Origin: Encephalitozoon hellem ATCC 50504
Taxonomy: Eukaryota > Microsporidia > Unikaryonidae
DNA length: 64,000 nt
Direction: 5' to 3'
Assembly: GCF_000277815.2 (NCBI RefSeq)
Contig: NC_018475.1
Coordinates: forward strand, 1-64,000
Below, one piece after another: positions 17,542 through 26,739 of the stretch. The stretch's first letter is position 1, and each line of letters starts with the position of its first letter. Both the position numbers and the translations under genes were made by a program. Under the pieces are notes generated by a model. That model was not told where the DNA came from. It was given only the letters and a program-made list of their open reading frames with translations, and searched no databases.

Positions 17542-18669
17542 TCAACTCCACTCAGAAGAAATGCATGTATATAACGTCTGTATTGCATGAAACCTTATAT
17601 CGTCATTATCGCTGTTAATTAAGTTGAAGAGCACCTCTTTGACCTGATACTTGTTCAGAACTGCATTTATCTCCGGAGATGCTTTAACTAACTGGAATAT
17701 ATCACTACATGCAAGGCACACCCACGAAGGGTTGCTGGACTTCAAGTATTTCTTGAGCACCTTGACTATTTCAACCTTATTCTTCATTAGCATATTCAGA
17801 TTGGTGCTCCAAAAATCTTCTTTGTGGTGGTACTCGGAATCCTCAAACCTTCCAGAAAACAGCTCGTTGAGATAATTGCGTATGCAAAACTTTTTTGTAT
17901 TCTGTGTTATTCTGCTGGAAACCTTCTCAAGATCCTGCACCAGCTCTTCGTCGCTGTACCCGCCTTCCAGAAGAACCTCTGTACATTTAGAAATGTCATT
18001 CAGCCTTCCTGGTGAGAAGGTATAGCCATTCTCGAGGGCATTCACAATTATTCCGTAGCATACTCTCAGGATCTTTTCTCTTGCCTTTTCTTTCACAATA
18101 ATAACAACATCATCAATCAAAGTGTCCATCTTTCCAATGCACTCCATGTTGTAAGAAAATATAAGAATAATCATTAGTGTGTTGTACTGAATCTCCTTAA
18201 CAAACACAGACGTGTGCAGGATCTCCATGAACATTTTGTTTGTCACAAGGACCATCTTCCTTTTCTCGACATCAAACTCCAGACTTGACTTACAGGACAA
18301 AAAGTCAATTAGCAAAGACAGGAGATAGTTGCTCTCGTCATACGAAGTGTTGTCCTTCAGCATCTGTTTGAAGAAAGACAGGTACTCTTTCCTATGACTT
18401 TTGCTCTGGTAAATCTTGGTCAGCAGCTCTGCACTTCTGTATCTTGAATAGATGTCTGGGCAAAAGAGAAGATCTATCAGGTCGTCTTCGTCCAATAGGT
18501 CCGCATGACTAAGAAGAATGGAGGCGCCTACGCTTTCCTTCCCAAGAAGCACCGAAACTTCCTTTCTATCCCCACAGCCTTTTATCTCCTTGAATCTGCT
18601 CACACATTTGGACACAACTTCAGGAGGTAATGAGTCTCTTGTTTTAGCTTCTAACTTTTCCAAAAACAT
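17542..18669 (-). CDS. VMA13: V-type ATPase V1 subunit H
   Basis: A 375-aa helical-repeat protein. The C-terminal domain is the best match: FWSTNLNMLMKNKVEIVKVL followed by an armadillo-like run (SNPSWVCLACSDIFQLVK, then DNDDIRFHAIQTL) corresponds to the subunit H ending FW-x-N-x-x-x-x-x-x-x-N-x-x-L-L-K-x-L. Subunit H caps V1, activates ATP hydrolysis in the holoenzyme and silences free V1. Length is slightly under yeast Vma13 (478 aa). Subunit e of the same pump is encoded at 26480. Confidence 0.85.
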   Translation of the reverse strand: MFLEKLEAKTRDSLPPEVVSKCVSRFKEIKGCGDRKEVSVLLGKESVGASILLSHADLLDEDDLIDLLFCPDIYSRYRSAELLTKIYQSKSHRKEYLSFFKQMLKDNTSYDESNYLLSLLIDFLSCKSSLEFDVEKRKMVLVTNKMFMEILHTSVFVKEIQYNTLMIILIFSYNMECIGKMDTLIDDVVIIVKEKAREKILRVCYGIIVNALENGYTFSPGRLNDISKCTEVLLEGGYSDEELVQDLEKVSSRITQNTKKFCIRNYLNELFSGRFEDSEYHHKEDFWSTNLNMLMKNKVEIVKVLKKYLKSSNPSWVCLACSDIFQLVKASPEINAVLNKYQVKEVLFNLINSDNDDIRFHAIQTLYTCISSEWS

Positions 18670-18883
18670 TAGGCTCTACTGAGGATTCCATCTTTAATTT
18701 CTTAAAAACCTGGTATATTCACAGACTACTTGGCCTGCAGGTCTCCGGAGGTTACACACAGTCTCCATGCCTTTTATATGTCTCTACCGCAATGTCTGCG
18801 TCTTGTTCAAAACACCGGGAAAGATAAGCGGTGCTAAGCACTTGGCAATGTGAAGTACAAAAGTGGATCCCTGGATTTTCAGG

Positions 18884-19786
18884 ATGGCAGTCTCGTTCAG
18901 GAAGTCAGAGCCTTTGAAGAATGTGACGAACAGGATTGGGAGAAAAGAGGAAAAGCAGGCGTTTCCATTGACAAAGATGGAAGAAGTTATATACAAGCAG
19001 CAGAAAATAGCAGAGGCTTCCCAAATAGTTATGGTGGACAAGTATTCTGATGATATTTTTGAATACTTCTCTAAAATCGACAAACCATTCGTATATGTTA
19101 ATGATGGAGTATCATGGAAAATGAGGAGTCTTCTCGTGGACTGGATTATAGATATCCACGACAAACTTGGACTCTGCCATGACACTCTTTTTCTTGCAAT
19201 CAATCTCATTGATAGGTTTCTCTCCATGAGATCAATCCCGAGCTCGAAGCTTCAGCTAGTAGGGATTTCTGCGCTAATGATAGCATGCAAGTATGAAGAG
19301 GTCGTGTGCCCTGCTCTCCAAACATTTGTTCTGCTAACAGAGAAGACGTTGACCGGAGAAGACGTAAGAAAGGCAGAAAAGTACATGCTACACACCCTCA
19401 ACTACGACCTACAATATGTGTCGCCGCTCAACTTTCTTAGAAAGTGTTCCAAGGCCAACAATTATGAGATCAACAGTAGAGCAGTTGGAAAGTATCTATT
19501 GGAGCTTATGACTCTTTACGAAGAGTTCTTGAAATTTAAGGGATCGGTAAGGGCAGCAGCAGCAATGTACCTCTCAAGAAAGATGACATCCCAGGACCAT
19601 TGCAAGAACTTGTTCCTCATGTACTCTGGGCATGCAAAAGATGATATAAAGGAATGCTTTAATGCTCTTATTCGTGTCATAAGCGAAAACATTCCGTTTG
19701 AAAACATACAGAACAAATACAACACCCCGAAATTCTTGCACGTGTCATCTTTTGTTAAAAAGTATGCCGAGAAAAACTTTAAATAG
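18884..19786 (+). CDS. B-type (mitotic) cyclin
   Basis: A 300-aa cyclin. Residues about 75-290 form the two cyclin boxes. The MRAIL-type start is WKMRSLLVDWIIDIHDKLGL, followed by FLAINLIDRFLS and ALMIACKYEEV. The N-terminal region has LKNVTNR, similar to the LxxITN following the destruction box of B cyclins, but the Arg that should stand three residues before the Leu is Ser, so the D-box is imperfect. ATG 18884 is the first in frame; a GTG lies at 18863. A relatively long (214 bp) intergenic region precedes it. Confidence 0.9.
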   Translation: MAVSFRKSEPLKNVTNRIGRKEEKQAFPLTKMEEVIYKQQKIAEASQIVMVDKYSDDIFEYFSKIDKPFVYVNDGVSWKMRSLLVDWIIDIHDKLGLCHDTLFLAINLIDRFLSMRSIPSSKLQLVGISALMIACKYEEVVCPALQTFVLLTEKTLTGEDVRKAEKYMLHTLNYDLQYVSPLNFLRKCSKANNYEINSRAVGKYLLELMTLYEEFLKFKGSVRAAAAMYLSRKMTSQDHCKNLFLMYSGHAKDDIKECFNALIRVISENIPFENIQNKYNTPKFLHVSSFVKKYAEKNFK

Positions 19787-19883
19787 CTTGATCTTTACCT
19801 AATAAAATGCTTTCATTTGCTTTGGATAAACTGTCGTAGACTCATATATAGCTATAATTTGTTCAGGCTAAGGGCCCCAAAGA

Positions 19884-20069
19884 ATGGTAAGTAGACAGGC
19901 AACCTATGGATTAACCATGCTTTATTTTTTGGCATTGATTGGAATTGCTGTGGGCAAATCCAACCGAATACTTGAATTGATTGTTCATCTCCCTCTTATA
20001 TTTTTGAATTTCATACTGATGATGCTTCTAATATCAGCCGGACAACAGCTCTATCAAAAAAACCTCTGA
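19884..20069 (+). CDS. Yos1/IER3IP1-like small ER-Golgi membrane protein (candidate)
   Basis: A 61-aa protein with two hydrophobic segments (about 9-23 and 29-52). The second holds HLPLIFLNFILMMLLISAG, which fits the Yos1/IER3IP1 ending R-[VI]-P-L-I-x-x-N-x-x-x-I-x-x-x-x-x-G, and the first has a helix ending in IAV as in that family. Yos1 works with Yip1-Yif1 in ER-to-Golgi vesicle traffic. It lacks the central soluble loop of about 30 residues found in yeast. ATG 19884 follows AGGGCCCCAAAGA. If the family call is wrong, it is still a probable two-span membrane protein. Confidence 0.6.
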   Translation: MVSRQATYGLTMLYFLALIGIAVGKSNRILELIVHLPLIFLNFILMMLLISAGQQLYQKNL

Positions 20070-20135
20070 AGATGCCTATGCCACTGCTACCTATTTGCAA
20101 ATAAACAGAAACCACCACAGATGTTCCTTTTGAAG

Positions 20136-21317
20136 TTACAAAGCTGAGTTGCTTATAAAGCCAGCCAGCAGCTCAGAATCTATAATTCTAAACCGGACCA
20201 TCTTTTCAATAACTATTCTGCAGAAAGACTCGTAATCCCCAAATGTCTCAAAGAAAATAGAAAGAAATAGCTTTTGGTCATCCTCGCCGAGTACAAAGTT
20301 CTCCTTGTAAATCTCCAGGTACGTAAGGAAGTGGGATATGCTTGGGGATCCAAGAAGGCAGAAGCTCTTAAAAAATGCTTTTCTGTCTTCAAAGTCTGTT
20401 TTTTCAAATTCTTCTCTGCTCATTCTCGGAACTTTCTTGGTGTCTTCGCTTTTTCCTTCATTGAGAAACTTCTCCACCTTGCTGGTGCCGGAGATCCTCT
20501 TCATGTTTTTTGCTATGTCCTCTGTGATCAGTTGTTTGAATGGGTTTATATCTTCCAGAGTCCTAAGAGGCATGTAGGAGCTGCTGATGTAAACACTGCT
20601 GCTTTCCTCGCTTGGATTGTGGTACTGCTCAAAAAGCAATGGTATGAGAATGCCCTTAAACTCCTGCTCGAAGGCTGGAAGCTCCTCCAAAAGGATCTTC
20701 AAAAACCCTTGCTTCTTTGCGAACTCTAGAGCCAATGCACATAGATATAGGCTATTTTCCTTTTTCTGGAGCATCCGAATTCCATCCACCAGCGACTTCT
20801 GTCTAGAGATGCACCCTAGCTGAGATACACACTCTTGTACAGAGAACCGGAAGCTTCTCATGGCCTGTACCACACAGAATACCTCTTCAAAGCCTTCTTC
20901 ACCGGCAATCCCAAGAATTCTTTCTGCTTCTTCTCTGCACCCGTTCAAAGAGTCTTGAGAAATTTCGAGGCTCACACACTCAAAAAGAGAGCTAATTGTA
21001 GGTGTTTCTTTAGTCCAGAAAAAACTCTCCATTCCCTTAACACCCAGTCTTTTCAAGGTGAAGGATGCTGATATTAGCATCGAGCTATCATTGCTTGTCG
21101 ATATCTCATCAATCATCTTCGCTATGCCGTTCTTGAAGTCTGCATCGTCTTTTGCCAGGTCAGATATAAAGCTGGCCATAATGGAAGACTTGTGCGGCAT
21201 CAAGAGCACAACATTTTTTATGTCTTCAATGGCCTTTTCCTTATCTTTAGATAACCTGACTTCTTCTAATATACGCCAATGGTTCGTGCTGTTGATTCTC
21301 GCAATCGGGAGCTGCAT
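20136..21317 (-). CDS. Nuclear cap-binding complex large subunit (CBP80)-like
   Basis: A 393-aa all-helical MIF4G-type protein. The C-terminal part matches CBP80: KAFFKSFCLLGSPSISHFLT-YLEIYK corresponds to the L-x-x-G-S-K-S-F-S-H-x-x-x-x-L-x-x-Y block, and VIEKMVRFRIIDSELLAGFI to the L-I-D-K-L-L-x-x-Q-I-V-D-x-x-A-V-x-x-W-I-F block. CBP80 holds CBP20 on the 5' cap of nuclear RNAs. The usual size is 790-860 aa, so this is half length and seems to end inside the second or third MIF4G domain. ATG 21317 follows CCCTTAT. Confidence 0.7.
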   Translation of the reverse strand: MQLPIARINSTNHWRILEEVRLSKDKEKAIEDIKNVVLLMPHKSSIMASFISDLAKDDADFKNGIAKMIDEISTSNDSSMLISASFTLKRLGVKGMESFFWTKETPTISSLFECVSLEISQDSLNGCREEAERILGIAGEEGFEEVFCVVQAMRSFRFSVQECVSQLGCISRQKSLVDGIRMLQKKENSLYLCALALEFAKKQGFLKILLEELPAFEQEFKGILIPLLFEQYHNPSEESSSVYISSSYMPLRTLEDINPFKQLITEDIAKNMKRISGTSKVEKFLNEGKSEDTKKVPRMSREEFEKTDFEDRKAFFKSFCLLGSPSISHFLTYLEIYKENFVLGEDDQKLFLSIFFETFGDYESFCRIVIEKMVRFRIIDSELLAGFISNSAL

Positions 21318-21474
21318 ATAAGGGAAAAATTTTCATGTGCTTTTAATAGCTTGCAGAACTAATGACTTAACTCTATAATGGCCCCTATAGGTCATTGTAT
21401 CTTCTAGCCTTCCTTTTGCTCGAAACATAAGTAAGGCTATGCATTTGTAATTTTTGTTGTCTTTACCCTGTGAT

Positions 21475-22068
21475 ATGGACTCGTCAATAGGAATAAAAGG
21501 AAGTAATTTTGCAGTAGTGGCTGCAGACACAAGAGTCTCTAGATCCTTTCTTATCATCAAGGAGAATTATGATAAGTTCCATACAATCAAGGACAAGATT
21601 GTAATGTCAATTGTCGGAGACCAGGGAGACGCATTCAGGACCATTTTAAGTGTATCAGAAAGCGCTCAGTATGAGGAAATACAGAACGGGATAGAACTCA
21701 GCCCAAGCGTGCTGGCACATATGGTCCAGTCGAAGGTTCATGAGTCTCTCCGGAAGAGACAGCTTGATACATCGACAATAATAGCAGGGAAGGGCCCACA
21801 AGGATACGACCTGTGGTCTGTTGACAAATACGGAGCAATATCTTCCGTGCCATTTTGTGCTAGCGGATATGCTGCATACTTTGTATATGGAATCCTCGAC
21901 AGAGAGTATTCTGAGGACATTACTGTTGATGACGCATTGAGGATTATCCAAAAATGTATTAACCTATTGAAGGAAAGACTTGTAATCGGCTTGGAGGGAT
22001 TTATGGTAAAAGTAGTTACCGATGAGGGAGTTTTAACCAAAACCTTAGCACCTGAAATAAAAGACTAA
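21475..22068 (+). CDS. PRE1: 20S proteasome subunit beta-4 (Pre1/PSMB2)
   Basis: A 197-aa Ntn-fold subunit. There is no propeptide or N-terminal Thr; it begins directly with IGIKGSNFAVVAADTRVSRS, as expected for the inactive beta-4 subunit. Other matches to beta-4 are DKIVMSIVGDQGDA, ELSPSVLAHMVQ, LWSVDKYGA and GLEGFMVKVVTDEGV. ATG 21475 follows TTACCCTGTGAT (CCC signal). It is a structural subunit of the beta ring. Divergent from CBP80. Confidence 0.88.
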   Translation: MDSSIGIKGSNFAVVAADTRVSRSFLIIKENYDKFHTIKDKIVMSIVGDQGDAFRTILSVSESAQYEEIQNGIELSPSVLAHMVQSKVHESLRKRQLDTSTIIAGKGPQGYDLWSVDKYGAISSVPFCASGYAAYFVYGILDREYSEDITVDDALRIIQKCINLLKERLVIGLEGFMVKVVTDEGVLTKTLAPEIKD

Positions 22069-22124
22069 TGGCTTTTCGTGAAGGCACTTCTTCTAATTTG
22101 AACAACGTATCAGGCCAATCAATC

Positions 22125-24191
22125 TCAATTTAGCAGATATATTCTCCCATTTTCAAACAGAATAAGGTCCTTTTCTGCTAATCCTGTAAGGATAGACTCC
22201 ACCTCTTTCTCTGTTACACTCATATCCGTCCCAAGATATTTCATGAAATCATCGATCTCCAAGATCCTAGGGTTCTGAGGGTCTGCGCTATAGTCGTAAA
22301 GTGCATGGCTCACAAAGCTAACTTTGTCTTCATCAACCATGGTTGCTTCTAGACGCTGCTTCAAGGTTCCCTTCTCATCAACCAGATCAAACTCGTCCTT
22401 TTCTTCAGAGGCCACAACTTTGATTCTTTTTCCAGGCTTGATAACTTTTTGGAATAGAGAGTCCTTGATCAAATTCACAGCACATTCTGCATCGTCGTAT
22501 TCAACCACATCGCTCAGTCTTAGCTTTGCATTCGCAGTGGAAAGACGAATCATCGTCTCCAGCATTCTAGGCGTGATGGAGACAATTTGCTCCTTTCTGT
22601 CTTTGGTTTGCCTCAGCAAAGTATACTCCCTTACTATAAGTCTCGCTGCTTCTCTCGAAAGAACAGGTCTCTTTTGTCTGCAATGCTGGATGTATGCTCT
22701 GAATAAGTCTTGCTTAATTCCCATTCCCTCCTCTTCATATCCTTGAGCCAGCATGTGCATCCTTAGTACATGCTCAGAAATTAGCTGGTCAGCATCTGCA
22801 TTGGATTTATCAAGAGTCACAAATATCAAATCAAATCGAGTCAGTAAGCTTTCGGGTAGCCTTACATTGTCCTGGGGAGGCCTTGACTCTCTATACTGCC
22901 CCCACACTGGATTGGCTGCCGCTAGAACAGAACATCTAGCATTCAGCGTAGTGTGAATCCCTGCCTTTGCTATCGTCACTGTCTGCTGCTCCATCACTTC
23001 ATGAATGGCAACCCTATCTCCATCGCTCATCTTGTCAAACTCGTCAATACATACAACTCCCCTGTCCGCTAGTACCATCGCCCCAGCCTCTAGTCTCTTC
23101 TCTCCTGTATCTTTGTCTAAAACCACCGCAGCAGTCAAACCAACCCCGCTAGACCCCTTTCCAGTAGTTGCAACAGACAGCTGTGCTGCATTGAGAACAT
23201 ACCTGAGTAGCTGACTCTTTGCAGTCGATGGATCTCCAACAAGCAAGATATTAATGTCTCCGCGGATTTTACTTCCGTTCTTCATTATCACTTCATTTCC
23301 CCCAACCAAAAGCAAAGCTATAGACTTCTTGATAATATCGTGTCCAAATATGCTGGGTGCAATCGAATGGTGAATGTTCTTCATCCCCGATAACTTCTCA
23401 AACTCAATTTCTGGCACAACATCTCTTTCCTCTTCCTCTTTAGTCTTTTCTATGTTGTTTGCAATCACCACAGTCTTGAACCGGGAGGGAAACTGCTGCC
23501 CTCCATAGCAGAGACTCTTGTATATTCCATAGATCTTTGCCCTGTCCCCAGGTTTGAGTTTGTCAACCAAATCAAACGTCAATATAACCTCCACAGACCT
23601 TGGGAGCTGCCCTGGCGGTGCCTTCTCTGGCATCTCCTGTAAGACAACGGTCTGGTAGTCAAAATATTCTGAAAGCCCAAACTCAGTCACTAAAAGAGTT
23701 CCATCCACATCCCTTGTCGGATATACCGTATTGGTAACAGGAAGCTTCGTCACCATGGTAGAATCTCTATATTCCTTCGAATAGAATACATTCTTTGATG
23801 GATTATAATGAACACTCTTCATAACCTTAGGCCTGCATATCGAGCAGGACGTTACTATCCCTTCAATACAAACCATCTTTCCTATATAGATACTTGATAG
23901 AGTCCTGGGATTGAGAGTGTATTCTCCAAAAGAACCTTTGATGCCAAGGAATATCTTTCTTCCCCCAATGCCACTCAGCTCGTCCTCAGCAAATGGAACC
24001 AAGGTTGTAGGCTCTTCCATGATCCCTTTTGCAAGCGCCTTATCAAACGCACGCATATCATTTATGTTCAAAATAATCCTTTGGTGGTCCTCATATGGAA
24101 GCTTTGCAATAACTTCCGCAATGTCTCTATCTTGAGGTGTACGATAAGACTCTATGAAGCTTTTGAATGACTCGATGAATTCAGACTCCAT
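22125..24191 (-). CDS. MCM3: Mcm3, replicative helicase subunit
   Basis: A 688-aa MCM. The N-terminal OB domain contains VTSCSICRPKVMKSVHY and QEMPEKAPPGQLPRSVEVIL, typical of Mcm3. The AAA+ core has Walker A GDPSTAKSQ (about 317), Walker B VCIDEFDKM (about 380) and the arginine finger LLTRFDLIF (about 452). The C-terminal winged-helix region (residues about 600-688) is kept. Length is near the norm (yeast 971 aa has a longer acidic tail). One of six MCM2-7 subunits at the replication fork. The start follows GAACCCTAGGAGGAA. Confidence 0.95.
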   Translation of the reverse strand: MESEFIESFKSFIESYRTPQDRDIAEVIAKLPYEDHQRIILNINDMRAFDKALAKGIMEEPTTLVPFAEDELSGIGGRKIFLGIKGSFGEYTLNPRTLSSIYIGKMVCIEGIVTSCSICRPKVMKSVHYNPSKNVFYSKEYRDSTMVTKLPVTNTVYPTRDVDGTLLVTEFGLSEYFDYQTVVLQEMPEKAPPGQLPRSVEVILTFDLVDKLKPGDRAKIYGIYKSLCYGGQQFPSRFKTVVIANNIEKTKEEEERDVVPEIEFEKLSGMKNIHHSIAPSIFGHDIIKKSIALLLVGGNEVIMKNGSKIRGDINILLVGDPSTAKSQLLRYVLNAAQLSVATTGKGSSGVGLTAAVVLDKDTGEKRLEAGAMVLADRGVVCIDEFDKMSDGDRVAIHEVMEQQTVTIAKAGIHTTLNARCSVLAAANPVWGQYRESRPPQDNVRLPESLLTRFDLIFVTLDKSNADADQLISEHVLRMHMLAQGYEEEGMGIKQDLFRAYIQHCRQKRPVLSREAARLIVREYTLLRQTKDRKEQIVSITPRMLETMIRLSTANAKLRLSDVVEYDDAECAVNLIKDSLFQKVIKPGKRIKVVASEEKDEFDLVDEKGTLKQRLEATMVDEDKVSFVSHALYDYSADPQNPRILEIDDFMKYLGTDMSVTEKEVESILTGLAEKDLILFENGRIYLLN

Positions 24192-24295
24192 TTCCTCCTA
24201 GGGTTCAAAAATTTCTGCTACATCAAGTCATGATATGAATCAGTGCTCTGCACAAAGCCCAGAAGTGGCTTTAAATCAATAGAATATCGTTTATT

Positions 24296-24979
24296 TTAGT
24301 TTATAATGGTGAAATCGTTATATGACATGAAGTTGGAGAAAAATATGTAAAGATATCTGAACCATACCATTTGAGACTTATGGAAAAGCATCATTTTGAT
24401 AGGCACGGCATACATTCCAAAGGATACTGTGCTTGAAACTCTGGAAAACCCCATGTCGAACACGTACTTGCGAAACAATCCCTTAGATTTCAGCAATGCT
24501 CCCTTTGTACCACTATGTATTTTTAGAAACAGCCTTGCTCCCTTGTAGCAGGAGATGTGGTTTTTGTGCCCAGACACACCCTTCCCATCAAAGGTCATCA
24601 AAACATCAAATGGCTTTAACATATAAACCAACAGAAGTTTTGCGCAAACTTCTTTCGGGTCCCAATCTTTCCCGTCAGAAAAGGAGTCTGTTATGATCAC
24701 ATTTGCCCTAACATATGTTCCCACTCTTCTGAGCTCTTCTTCTCTTTCCTTTCCCTTTCCTTCTATATCTCCGTTCGACAAACAGAAAATGTCAATTCTT
24801 CCTTTTAGGTTTAACAGGGATGGCGAAAAGAACATGGACTCATCGTCGGGATGTGCAATGAGTAATAGGTATCTCCCAGGAATCAATGATGATCTTCTCA
24901 ATCTTCTTACATTCCTTAGTATAGCAATCACCGAGATAGCTAAGAAAAGTGTTCTGAGCCTCGGGAATTTCTTAAACAT
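24296..24979 (-). CDS. GPI12: GPI biosynthesis de-N-acetylase (PIG-L/Gpi12)
   Basis: A 227-aa protein with an N-terminal membrane anchor (about 10-20, LFLAISVIAIL) and a LmbE-like domain. The metal site is HPDDE in LLLIAHPDDESMFFSP; a second conserved block is LSNGD and a later one GHKNHISC (H-x-x-H). It removes acetate from GlcNAc-PI on the ER in the second step of GPI anchor synthesis. The C-terminus contains further hydrophobic residues. ATG 24979 follows CCCCAGG; the frame is open a little further upstream but has only TTG. Confidence 0.9.
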   Translation of the reverse strand: MFKKFPRLRTLFLAISVIAILRNVRRLRRSSLIPGRYLLLIAHPDDESMFFSPSLLNLKGRIDIFCLSNGDIEGKGKEREEELRRVGTYVRANVIITDSFSDGKDWDPKEVCAKLLLVYMLKPFDVLMTFDGKGVSGHKNHISCYKGARLFLKIHSGTKGALLKSKGLFRKYVFDMGFSRVSSTVSFGMYAVPIKMMLFHKSQMVWFRYLYIFFSNFMSYNDFTIIN

Positions 24980-25059
24980 CCTGGGGTGACGTAAAGAACT
25001 TGATATTGAAGTATACTCTTCCAAACACTTTTCTTTACACTTTAGCTCGATAATTAATC

Positions 25060-25950
25060 TTAAAGTGCTCTACACCACTGTGGAATCTCTCCAAGGTCCT
25101 CAGACATCACCTCGCTTATTTCTCCGTTATCAAATCCTATAAAAGTAATCCCACCATCACATGCAAAGCAATTCATTTCTGCACTTCCAGTATATTCTCC
25201 AACAACGCCAGACCTGTTGCAGTACTTCAGTCCACACTTATCCATGCTAACCAGTATTTTTCTGCTGAATGTAACCCTCTTGATCTTATCACCATGCCTG
25301 ATCGTAAGTAATGGCTTTCTGGCCCTCAAGTCATGGAAATAAACAATTCCCTCACTTGTCCCAACACCAAAGTCTATTCCGTTGTCAGAAAAATCTATAC
25401 TTGATGGAGACTCGTTGTACTCAACAGACTTCACTATCTCTTTACATCTTTGATCAATGAATTGCACCGCATTACCCCCGCCAATCCCAATCAGCCCGTT
25501 ACATTCGTTCATTCTGACTGACCACACCTCGTCCATCGCCACAGCATAGCTTCTTAGAAACCTTCCCTGGTCTAAATTAAATCTGTAAATATTTGATCCT
25601 TTTCCTCCGCTCATCACCTCGGCTCGGAATTTGTTAAGGCAGGCATCAAAGCATAGCGTGGGTGTCTTGACCCCTTCATGATATCCATATTTGGCATGGA
25701 ACTCCATAGTTCTATCATTCCGCAGAATGCAGATCTTTGAGGAATCCTCCGTAAGAGACAACACTTTCACCGGGTCAGATTCCAAGTGTCTTTCCACCTT
25801 CAGGGCAAGATTCTCTAGGTCATAGATCTTCACAGAAGGTTTATACACACCCACAGACACGAGATATCTTCCGTTTTCAGACATCACCAGATCGATCGAC
25901 GATGCAGTATATCCAAGATCCTTTATCATATTCATCTTTTCGAACTTCAT
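25060..25950 (-). CDS. ENP2: Enp2/NOL10, 18S rRNA processing WD40 protein
   Basis: A 296-aa WD-repeat protein. SIDLVMSENGRYLVSVGVYK then PSVKIYDLENLALKVERHLE, and CILRNDRTMEFHAKYGYH, are near-signature for Enp2/NOL10, as is IYRFNLDQGRFLRSY. It ends after the propeller with IPQWCRAL, equivalent to the PRWCSFLD that closes the Enp2 propeller. The C-terminal half of yeast Enp2 (707 aa), which contacts 90S particles, is missing. The first ATG is 25950. It is divergent from RPB6 across 62 bp. Confidence 0.88.
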   Translation of the reverse strand: MKFEKMNMIKDLGYTASSIDLVMSENGRYLVSVGVYKPSVKIYDLENLALKVERHLESDPVKVLSLTEDSSKICILRNDRTMEFHAKYGYHEGVKTPTLCFDACLNKFRAEVMSGGKGSNIYRFNLDQGRFLRSYAVAMDEVWSVRMNECNGLIGIGGGNAVQFIDQRCKEIVKSVEYNESPSSIDFSDNGIDFGVGTSEGIVYFHDLRARKPLLTIRHGDKIKRVTFSRKILVSMDKCGLKYCNRSGVVGEYTGSAEMNCFACDGGITFIGFDNGEISEVMSEDLGEIPQWCRAL

Positions 25951-26012
25951 TGTAATCTCCAACGGGCTAACATTTTCTTGTTTTTAATTAGAGTAAGAAT
26001 AAAAGGCCCCTG

Positions 26013-26363
26013 ATGGATAGTGAAGATGCTCATTCAGCAAGTGAATACTCACTAGAGGAAAATAACATGGAGGTCATTGATGTATCCAGCACCGAGGTAA
26101 AGATCAAAAACTCCCAAAGGAAAACACTTCCCAGAATGACAAAGTACGAGAAGGCACATGTGATCGGTGTCCGTGCATCCCAGTTAAGTGCGGGGGCCCC
26201 TCCGTTTGTAGATATAGGGAACGAGAGCAATCCACTCAGCATTGCCAATATGGAGCTGAACGAAAAGAAAATCCCATTCATTATTCGCAGAAGACTTCCA
26301 GACAATAGCTTTGAAGACTGGGCAATTGATGAGCTAATGATACCTGGGGTAGACTTTCAGTAA
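26013..26363 (+). CDS. RPB6: Rpb6 (ABC23), common subunit of RNA polymerases I, II and III
   Basis: A 116-aa protein with an acidic N-terminal tail (first 30 residues) and the compact Rpb6 core: TKYEKAHVIGVRASQLSAGA then PPFVDIGNESNPLSIANMEL, and PFIIRRRLPDNSFEDWAIDE. The core is essentially complete. It is a structural subunit at the clamp base shared by all three nuclear polymerases. ATG 26013 directly follows AAGGCCCCTG (CCC signal). Confidence 0.95.
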   Translation: MDSEDAHSASEYSLEENNMEVIDVSSTEVKIKNSQRKTLPRMTKYEKAHVIGVRASQLSAGAPPFVDIGNESNPLSIANMELNEKKIPFIIRRRLPDNSFEDWAIDELMIPGVDFQ

Positions 26364-26479
26364 TAGAGCCCCTATTATTTTCGTCCAAAAGTAAAAATAA
26401 ATGAAGTAAACATTTTTAATCATGGCAACTCTTTCAATCCTACTAGCAAACAAGGTATAACTTGCCGGGGCCTTCTTGA

Positions 26480-26680
26480 TTACTCTGGATCGACAAATGG
26501 CTTTATCTGAGACATATACACACATGCCCACGCAATATATCCGAATGCCAAGGCACCTATTAATCCTATTCTTATCTCGTCCTTGTTTCTTATGGACTTT
26601 CCTCTTGTTAGTATCACTATAGCAATGGATACCACAAGTATGAAAGCAATGGAGCACAAAAGAACAGAAGCGCTTGTCAT
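26480..26680 (-). CDS. VMA9: V-type ATPase V0 subunit e (Vma9-like)
   Basis: A 66-aa protein with two membrane helices (about 5-24 and 37-55). The second helix and tail (GLIGALAFGYIAWACVYMSQ then IKPFVDPE) match the subunit e ending L-x-x-x-x-x-Y-x-x-W-x-x-x-x-L-x-Q-L-N-P-L-I-x-P-x. Subunit e belongs to the membrane V0 sector. ATG 26680 is preceded by GCCCTTGGCAATAG. Subunit H of the same complex is at 17542. Confidence 0.75.
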   Translation of the reverse strand: MTSASVLLCSIAFILVVSIAIVILTRGKSIRNKDEIRIGLIGALAFGYIAWACVYMSQIKPFVDPE

Positions 26681-26739
26681 CTATTGCCAAGGGCTAGTTT
26701 TGAAATAATAAATGCTTTGCTTGGATCATATATTAATCT

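Noticed and set aside
18784..19227. Minus-strand ORF opposite cyclin
   Set aside because: It overlaps the conserved cyclin box and has no recognisable family.
22324..22746. Plus-strand ORF opposite MCM3
   Set aside because: It is a shadow of a strongly conserved helicase gene and has the Ser-rich composition of antisense reading.
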